Shown here: piece by piece, positions 17,229 to 21,337 of the stretch
Numbering within the stretch: position 1 is the stretch's first letter
How the letters are laid out: the number at the start of each line of letters is the position of its first letter
NCBI GenBank assembly: GCA_002345205.1
Contig: DDVI01000019.1
Coordinates: 1-21,337, forward strand
Origin: Bdellovibrionaceae bacterium UBA2316
GTDB lineage: Bacteria; Bdellovibrionota; Bdellovibrionia; Bdellovibrionales; Bdellovibrionaceae
Reading direction: 5' to 3'
DNA: 21,337 bases
The notes under the pieces: generated by a model
The model's database searches: none
Seen by the model: the letters and a program-made list of their open reading frames with translations, nothing else
What the model was told of the DNA's origin: nothing
Made by a program: the position numbers and the translations under genes

Positions 17229-17972
17229 TTGGCTAAGAATCCAATTCTGACTGACAGAGAGAGGTTCTTGTTAAGGGGCCTCATTGAAAACAAGGTAATG
17301 ACCAGAAATCAAATTCACCGACAAGTTTTTCCAAGTGTAGGTAAAAAGAGTCTTAGTCGATGCCTGAAGCGATTACTGAATATCGGTTTTATTAGCGATA
17401 AAATGCAAAAACGAATTAGTAAAAATGATATTTTCTACGAGCTTACGGACTCGGGCCTAGAGTATGGGATGAAAATCTATGATGCGGAGTTTGTGCAGAA
17501 ACCAACTCATTCTTACACATTTGAACATGATGCAGGATTAGTTGATATTAGATACCGCATTGAAAAATCAATAATGTTGGACGTGTATTATACAGAAAAT
17601 ATGCTACAGTGTTTTAGTCATTTGCAGTCTGATGAACGTCTTAAGCCATTTATTAATATGAAATCTGACGCGGCGGCATTTATAAATATGAACGGAAAAC
17701 TAAAATCGGTGGCGATTGAGTATGAGCCCACAAAGAAGTGGATCGATCGCTATAGGGACAAAATTTTGTATTACTATGTCAATGCTAGCATAGATTTAGT
17801 GTTTTATTTCTGCAAAGACGAATCAACAATGAAAGCAATTCAGCAGATCGAGCGAGAGATTCATCCTGAAGGCCATTCAAAAATGTATTTTATTTTGTTT
17901 CATGACCTCAGACCACTTGCAAAATCAATGACATTTAAAAACAGAAATCAGGTCACTTTAGGAATCAAATAG
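17229..17972 (+). CDS. Replication-relaxation family-like protein, possible relaxase or nuclease
   Basis: 247 residues. Residues 5-85 form a winged helix-turn-helix (LTDRERFLLRGLIENKVMTRNQIHRQVF...KSLSRCLKRLLNIGFI...YELTDSGL). Residues 95-215 contain FEHDAGLVDIRYRIE and KSDAAAFINMNGKLKSVAIEYEPTKKWIDRYRDKILYYY. The D147, E164-x-E166 and following lysines resemble the PD-(D/E)XK-like core of the replication-relaxation family, mostly known beside FtsK-type coupling proteins in Gram-positive plasmids and ICEs. No other relaxase candidate lies in the window, so it may process the transfer origin, but that is inference. The start is TTG with no strong ribosome site, 14 nt after the coupling-protein stop. 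It is probably the last gene of the operon because a strong hairpin follows. Confidence 0.75.
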   Translation: MAKNPILTDRERFLLRGLIENKVMTRNQIHRQVFPSVGKKSLSRCLKRLLNIGFISDKMQKRISKNDIFYELTDSGLEYGMKIYDAEFVQKPTHSYTFEHDAGLVDIRYRIEKSIMLDVYYTENMLQCFSHLQSDERLKPFINMKSDAAAFINMNGKLKSVAIEYEPTKKWIDRYRDKILYYYVNASIDLVFYFCKDESTMKAIQQIEREIHPEGHSKMYFILFHDLRPLAKSMTFKNRNQVTLGIK

Positions 17973-17979
17973 TGACTAG

Positions 17980-18018
17980 TTTTACTAGCGGCGCACTGGC
18001 GGCGCGCCGTTAGTAAAA
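17980..18018 (+). terminator. Strong GC-rich hairpin after the transfer operon
   Basis: TTTTACTAGCGGCGC (17980-17994) pairs with GCGCCGTTAGTAAAA (18004-18018): 15 pairs with one G-T, around a 9-nt loop. T-runs flank both sides of the stem, so it could end transcription in either direction. It begins 8 nt after the operon's last stop codon. GCGGCGC is also repeated directly (17988-17994 and 17999-18005). A terminator is the simplest reading; an origin-of-transfer hairpin is the alternative. Confidence 0.65.
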
Positions 18019-18084
18019 TCTTTGTAAACAATTGAAATTACGAGCAACTGACAACCAAAAGTTAGAGTCAGTTTTAAATATATG

Positions 18085-18097
18085 GAATTTAAAATTC
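18085..18097. repeat. Short palindrome before the lipoprotein gene
   Basis: GAATTTAAAATTC is a 13-bp odd palindrome located between the terminator hairpin and the ribosome site (AAGGA, 18101-18105) of the lipoprotein gene. It may be an operator or simply AT-rich sequence. The 138-bp gap here implies the downstream genes have their own promoter, but I see no clear -35/-10 pair. Confidence 0.25.
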
Positions 18098-18110
18098 TAG
18101 AAGGATAATT

Positions 18111-18581
18111 ATGAATATACGAAATATAATATTGGGTGTTGGTACAATATCGCTAATGGGATGTACTACGATGAAAGAATCATTGTTACTAGGTACTGGT
18201 ATAGGAGCAATTAGTGGAGCAGCTATTAATAGCCAAATCGATAGAGACAATGATAGCGCCAAAAATAACGGAGCTATGTTTGGCGCGGCCATTGGACTTG
18301 CCGCAAGTTATTTTATCCACGGCAGTCTTGAGGATAGAGACAATCGTATTCGGCAGGAAACTTTATTGAATCTAGATCGGTTCAATGTGTCTCGGCCAAG
18401 TATGGCTAGCAGTGAAGCCGATCCAGGCGATTACTTTGTAACTCAACCAAAAGTTGAAACGCAGTGCTTTGATTCTGATGTCAAAGGAAACAAGCTAATT
18501 GAGGCCCACTGCGAATCAGTTATTGTTGAAAGACCTGAATGGGCAAAGCGACAAAAAAAGATGCCTACGCGTGGGAAATAA
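18111..18581 (+). CDS. Glycine-zipper lipoprotein, possible VirB7-like part
   Basis: 156 residues. The N-terminus is a lipoprotein signal with lipobox L-M-G-C (Cys18), so the mature protein would be lipidated and probably outer-membrane anchored. Two glycine-zipper stretches follow: GTGIGAISGAAINSQIDRDND and GAMFGAAIGLAASYFIHGS, as in small 'glycine zipper' envelope proteins. The C-terminal part is soluble with two Cys (CFDSDVKGNKLIEAHCE) that could form a disulphide. The ATG has a good ribosome site (AAGGA, 5 nt). Because the cluster lacks an obvious VirB7, the lipoprotein that stabilises VirB9, this is a candidate, though longer than usual VirB7. Entry exclusion is another possibility. Confidence 0.75.
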   Translation: MNIRNIILGVGTISLMGCTTMKESLLLGTGIGAISGAAINSQIDRDNDSAKNNGAMFGAAIGLAASYFIHGSLEDRDNRIRQETLLNLDRFNVSRPSMASSEADPGDYFVTQPKVETQCFDSDVKGNKLIEAHCESVIVERPEWAKRQKKMPTRGK

Positions 18582-18587
18582 AATCTG

Positions 18588-18956
18588 ATGCGAGTCATTC
18601 TATCAAGTGATGCGGCCGATGATTTAAAAAAGATGATTAAGGAACTAAAGACAAATAAAGGGGTCAGCGCGACCCCTTCGGAGGTTACATCTTGGATTGT
18701 TCGAGAGTTTGGTGCAAAACATTTTAAGTCTTCAAGGTCGGATATGGCTAAAGCCTTCACCAATCTATCAAAACTTGTACGTGAGAATCTAAAAAAGAGC
18801 GCTAGTAATGAGGAGCTTATTGCTGCGCTGAGGGAGTCGTTAGCGGCCAGTGTAGTGAATAAAACGCCACGAGTCCGCACGCAATCAAAAGGCGATTCGA
18901 CTATCGTGAGTAATGTCGACTTAAAAACCGATAGGCAGGATAAGGGGTCGCAATAG
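18588..18956 (+). CDS. Unknown 122-residue charged protein, possible relaxosome accessory
   Basis: Soluble, helical and basic. The N-terminus MRVILSSDAADDLKKMIKELKTNKGVSATPSEVTSWIVREFGAKHF has the strand-helix-helix look of a ribbon-helix-helix DNA-binding protein. A second helical part (SDMAKAFTNLSKLVRENLKKSASNEELIAALRESL) and a disordered tail follow. It starts 6 nt after the lipoprotein stop, with GTGGGA 11 nt upstream, so the two are probably co-transcribed. Small DNA-binding proteins near integration genes often help a relaxase or integrase, but I do not recognise this family and the role is a guess. Confidence 0.65.
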   Translation: MRVILSSDAADDLKKMIKELKTNKGVSATPSEVTSWIVREFGAKHFKSSRSDMAKAFTNLSKLVRENLKKSASNEELIAALRESLAASVVNKTPRVRTQSKGDSTIVSNVDLKTDRQDKGSQ

Positions 18957-19037
18957 TGATATTTAAAAATAAATTATCTCACACTACGAGCATCGCATCT
19001 GAACTTTTGTTTTCTAAAAATAGAATAGATTTTTTTA

Positions 19038-19295
19038 GTGAAATTCGATATAACTAAAGAAAGAGAGGCTAACTCCTCAATTGAGGAACCACTAGTTTCT
19101 TCGTTCTTTGACAATCGGTTAGAATGGTTAACGTCGCGTGAAGCTGCATTGTTTTTGAGGGTATCTGTAGGACAAATTCGCAATATGGTTTGGCGAAGAC
19201 AAATTAAGTTCTACAAGTTGGGTCGCAAACTCAGGTTTCAGAAAAGAGATGTTGAAAAGTTACTCCGTCCAAGCGGAATGGAGAATAATTTATGA
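19038..19295 (+). CDS. xis: Excisionase-like helix-turn-helix protein (Xis/MerR type)
   Basis: 85 residues. The core EWLTSREAALFLRVSVGQIRNMVWRRQIKFYKLGRKLRFQKRDVEKLL is the winged helix motif of the excisionase/helix-turn-helix 17 family: 'LT..EAA..L.VS..TI......G.I...K.G...RF...D.E..L'. Such proteins bend DNA at the attachment site and steer a tyrosine integrase toward excision. The start is GTG with no clear ribosome site, preceded by an AT-rich gap of 81 nt in which I see only weak promoter candidates. The stop overlaps the integrase start by four bases (ATGA), so the pair is translationally coupled, fitting a recombination directionality factor. Confidence 0.85.
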   Translation: MKFDITKEREANSSIEEPLVSSFFDNRLEWLTSREAALFLRVSVGQIRNMVWRRQIKFYKLGRKLRFQKRDVEKLLRPSGMENNL

Positions 19296-20425
19296 TTCAA
19301 TCTTATTTGGATAAAGACTCAGGACAAATGCGATTTTCAGTTTATGTCAATATCAGGTCCACAAATGGTGGCGGAAGGTTGCAGAAACGAAAAAACAATT
19401 TAAAAACCCAGGCCGAAGCTCTTCGAGCAGAGGCCCAGTTAACAAAAGAATGTCAGCGCGAACTTTGGCAAAGAGAAAACACCGGACAAGTCTGGAAGAA
19501 TGTGGTGGATAAATTTGAAGAGTTTTTGCTATCTGCAAAAGCTCAAAATTTAAAAGAGACTACAAGGATTGACTACATCGCTAGCATCAGGCGGCATTGT
19601 AATCACTGGAACTCAAAATTTGTTGGTGATATTAGTTTAGCTGATGGCCATGAACTTTTTAGTGATTTGACAAAAAAGGGACTTTCACAAGGGCATCAGA
19701 AAATCATAAAAGCTGTGATTATTCGAGTTTATGATTTTGCAGCTAAGCATCGTTTGATTAGTCCAATGATTATTTGTCCAATGCATAGTTTTAAGTTTCC
19801 AAAGCAAGAGGACAAACTTCCGGAGATATTAAATCTATCTCAGATAAGAACTTTGATGACTCAAGCTAAGAATTTAAAACATGAGTGGTATCCGATTTGG
19901 GCGGTGGCCCTATTAACAGGAATGCGAAACGGTGAATTGCATGCCTTGTTGTGGGAAGACGTGAATTTTGAAGATAAATTAATTCATGTCACTAAATCCT
20001 ATGACACTCGAACCAAGCGCACAAAATCAACAAAGGCTGGCTACTGGCGATTTGTAACGATATCGCCGGAACTAGAGGCCCTGTTGAGAGAGTTGAAAAG
20101 ATCTGATCCTGATCGGCCGTACGTTCTCCCAAGACTCAGTAGATGGGATCAAGGTGAACAGGCTAAACGGCTCAGACAGTTTTGTGGAGGCATTGGTTTA
20201 CCGAGCGTAAGGTTTCATACTCTGCGTGCGTGTTTTGCAACCCAGTTAATGAAGCAAGGTGTACCCCCGATTCAAGTCATGAAAGTAGGCGGCTGGAAAG
20301 ATTTAGATACAATGAATCGATACATCCGTCTTGCAGGGATTGAAATCACTGGCACCACTGATAGCTTAAAGGTTCTTCCGGAATCAGTAGCTTTTGCCAA
20401 AGCCGTCGATTTGATAGTGACATAA
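19292..20425 (+). CDS. int: Tyrosine integrase of the element
   Basis: 377 residues, complete. Residues 1-60 look like an arm-type DNA-binding domain of three strands and a helix, with MRFSVYVNIRSTNGGGRLQKRK. Residues 65-165 form the core-binding domain. The catalytic domain carries R212 (ALLTGMRNGELHALLW), the beta-hairpin Lys (KSTKAGYWRFV), H309 and R312 (HTLRACF), W335 at the His/Trp position (GGWKDLDTMNRY) and nucleophile Y344. All active-site residues are therefore present and the enzyme should be active. It lies immediately downstream of the excisionase-like gene, with ribosome site GGAG 8 nt before ATG, and is the last gene before the presumed right end of the element. Confidence 0.95.
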   Translation: MIQSYLDKDSGQMRFSVYVNIRSTNGGGRLQKRKNNLKTQAEALRAEAQLTKECQRELWQRENTGQVWKNVVDKFEEFLLSAKAQNLKETTRIDYIASIRRHCNHWNSKFVGDISLADGHELFSDLTKKGLSQGHQKIIKAVIIRVYDFAAKHRLISPMIICPMHSFKFPKQEDKLPEILNLSQIRTLMTQAKNLKHEWYPIWAVALLTGMRNGELHALLWEDVNFEDKLIHVTKSYDTRTKRTKSTKAGYWRFVTISPELEALLRELKRSDPDRPYVLPRLSRWDQGEQAKRLRQFCGGIGLPSVRFHTLRACFATQLMKQGVPPIQVMKVGGWKDLDTMNRYIRLAGIEITGTTDSLKVLPESVAFAKAVDLIVT

Positions 20426-20431
20426 CGTGAC

Positions 20432-20457
20432 GCCAAGCCTTTTGCGTAAGGCTTGGC
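20432..20457. terminator. Perfect 10-bp hairpin after the integrase
   Basis: GCCAAGCCTT (20432-20441) and AAGGCTTGGC (20448-20457) are exact inverted copies around a 6-nt loop, starting 7 nt after the integrase stop. No T-run follows on either strand, so a simple intrinsic terminator is not certain. It could also be an integrase-binding inverted pair, because the arm motif TTGGC recurs just downstream. Confidence 0.5.
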
Positions 20458-20480
20458 TACCTTCTGGCTACTTGGCTTGC
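20450..20480. repeat. Repeated TGGCTAC/TTGGCT motifs, possible attachment-site arms
   Basis: TGGCTAC occurs at 20454-20460 and 20465-20471, 11 bp apart (one helical turn), and TTGGCT occurs at 20453-20458 and again at 20472-20477. Directly repeated sites phased on the helix next to an integrase gene are typical of integrase or excisionase arm sites, so this is a candidate attachment-site region. I found no convincing copy near the left end of the operon, so the element boundary stays unproven. Confidence 0.35.
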
Positions 20481-20493
20481 TAAGTTCTTAATT

Positions 20494-20524
20494 GGATTAG
20501 GTTTCCATCCTATCCGCCAATTTT
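20494..20524 (+). terminator. Weak hairpin with short T-run between the convergent integrases
   Basis: GGAT-T-AGG (20494-20501) pairs with CCTATCC (20509-20515), with one bulged T and a 7-nt loop; TTTT follows at 20521-20524. AATTGG/CCAATT (20490-20495 and 20517-20522) offers an alternative outer pairing. It lies between two convergent genes, where a terminator is expected. Confidence 0.3.
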
Positions 20525-20552
20525 GATCTAACTACCTAAGATTCCGAAATGT

Positions 20553-21337
20553 TTATAAGTTAACAATTTCTAGTTTGTTTGTTTTTTGCTGGTTTTGACT
20601 TTGAAGCCATCTATGAAACTCATTTCCCATCATTTGATTGTTAATGTGACTGTAGCGATTGGTCGTATTCAAATCACGATGTCCCATTATCTCCGATACC
20701 ACTCGACGATTCATTCCCGTTGAATCTAGGTAACTGCAAAACGAATGTCTTAGTGAATGGAACGGTATGATTGGAACTTGTTCTCTTGGTAGCCTATTAA
20801 GCGCAGTTCTAAGCTGACGATTGAAATGGGAACTATCCAGCGGTTCGTTGCCACCGAAAACGAAATCCCCATTGCGGTTGGAATAACGCCTTTCTAATAC
20901 TTCCTTCGCCTCAGGCAGAATAGGAACTATTCGCCTATCACCATTCTTAGTAGTCTCTTGCATAGATCTTGTCTTTTGATTGAAAGACCGGACCACCTCA
21001 ATAGCACCTAAGCCAACTTTCGAATCCAAGTGAACAGCATCCCACTTTAATCCAGAGATCTCACCGGCTCTTAAACCCGTAAACAAAGTCAGTTTCCAAA
21101 GATCGTGCATTTCATAGTCGGCAGTAGCGTTTAAAAAATAATTGATTTGCTTTGAATCCCAAAATTTTGGCTTTTTATTTTTATGCTTCGGTGAAGGCAT
21201 CAAATTAATACCACTCGAAGGAGCAAGATCATCAATTTGTGCTTGTTTCATTACCGCTTTAAATAGTCTAACTGAAAAGTTCACAACGGAAGACTTCTCT
21301 TTTTTGCCTTGCAAAGCTGAAAGCCTTGAGAAATTTA
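20553..21337 (-). CDS. Second tyrosine recombinase, N-terminus off the window
   Basis: The frame is open to the right edge, so the gene is partial: a TTG at 21314 is in frame, but the codons before it (NFSRLSALQGKK) continue the core-binding domain, so the true start lies outside. Numbering from that TTG, the catalytic set is complete: R82 (LFTGLRAGEISGLKW), Lys in TTKNGDRRIVP, H186 and R189 (FHSLRHSF), H212 (MGHRDLNTTNRY) and Y221. The C-terminal tail is short. It differs clearly from the plus-strand integrase (His rather than Trp at the last basic position, different flanks), so it is not a duplicate. It converges on that gene with 127 bp between stop codons and probably belongs to a neighbouring element. 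Confidence 0.93.
   Translation of the reverse strand, partial: NFSRLSALQGKKEKSSVVNFSVRLFKAVMKQAQIDDLAPSSGINLMPSPKHKNKKPKFWDSKQINYFLNATADYEMHDLWKLTLFTGLRAGEISGLKWDAVHLDSKVGLGAIEVVRSFNQKTRSMQETTKNGDRRIVPILPEAKEVLERRYSNRNGDFVFGGNEPLDSSHFNRQLRTALNRLPREQVPIIPFHSLRHSFCSYLDSTGMNRRVVSEIMGHRDLNTTNRYSHINNQMMGNEFHRWLQSQNQQKTNKLEIVNL

Noticed and set aside
18443..18880. Minus-strand open frame of 145 codons across the lipoprotein and the next gene
   Set aside because: It runs antisense to two plus-strand genes with better starts. The lipoprotein has a clear lipobox, and the antisense frame shows no domain and spans the intergenic gap.
7620..20500. Shared TAATTGG at the left leader (7620-7626) and near 20489-20495 as flanking attachment repeats
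   Set aside because: Only 7 AT-rich bases match with different flanks, which is expected by chance. The left copy is better explained as one arm of the leader stem.
20489..20519. Sequence ending CCTATCCGCCA resembling a tRNA 3' end as an integration target
   Set aside because: The T-loop does not match TTCRANY, the T-stem is incomplete, and no matching 5' acceptor strand (GGATAGG) lies at tRNA distance.

Overview
The window is moderately AT-rich DNA from a Gram-negative bacterium. The evidence is Sec signal peptides, a lipobox lipoprotein and a proteobacterial-type VirB secretion apparatus. The overall style suggests a delta-proteobacterial or Bdellovibrionota-like host, but that is a weak inference from gene types and no marker gene is present. 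Three parts can be told apart.

From 1 to 7115 (minus strand) lies the 5' part of one giant open gene. It encodes a secreted RHS/YD-repeat protein of at least 2371 residues, whose C-terminus is beyond the left edge. It carries a Sec signal peptide, about five Ig-like domains, a carboxypeptidase-regulatory-like domain, NHL repeats and a long run of YD repeats. A 550-bp divergent intergenic region (7116-7669) follows. It contains a good promoter and a structured leader for the RHS gene. For the opposite operon it contains a terminator-like hairpin and a second structured leader.

From 7670 to about 17972 (plus strand) is a tightly packed conjugation (type IV secretion) operon. It opens with a zinc-ribbon protein, a small basic protein, a sigma-region-4-like helix-turn-helix protein and an unknown 112-residue protein. 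VirB2, VirB3, VirB4, VirB5, VirB6, VirB8, VirB9 and VirB10 homologues follow in canonical order. After them come an FtsK/SpoIIIE-like membrane DNA pump acting as coupling protein and a protein resembling the replication-relaxation family. No VirB1, VirB11, classical VirD4/TraG or classical relaxase is seen. Most junctions overlap or abut, pointing to translational coupling, and many starts are GTG or TTG. The VirB10 frame has no conventional start codon before its membrane anchor and may use ATA.

From 17973 to the right edge is the recombination end: a strong GC-rich hairpin, a glycine-zipper lipoprotein (possible VirB7-like part), an unknown protein, an excisionase-like protein and a complete tyrosine integrase. 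A short repeat-rich non-coding stretch separates this integrase from a second, convergent tyrosine recombinase that runs off the right edge. Together the plus-strand genes look like an integrative and conjugative element: a DNA-processing and transfer module plus an integration module. The RHS gene is either cargo of the element or its chromosomal neighbour. The most unusual point is the pairing of a proteobacterial VirB channel with an FtsK-type pump and a replication-relaxation protein, a combination better known from Gram-positive elements.
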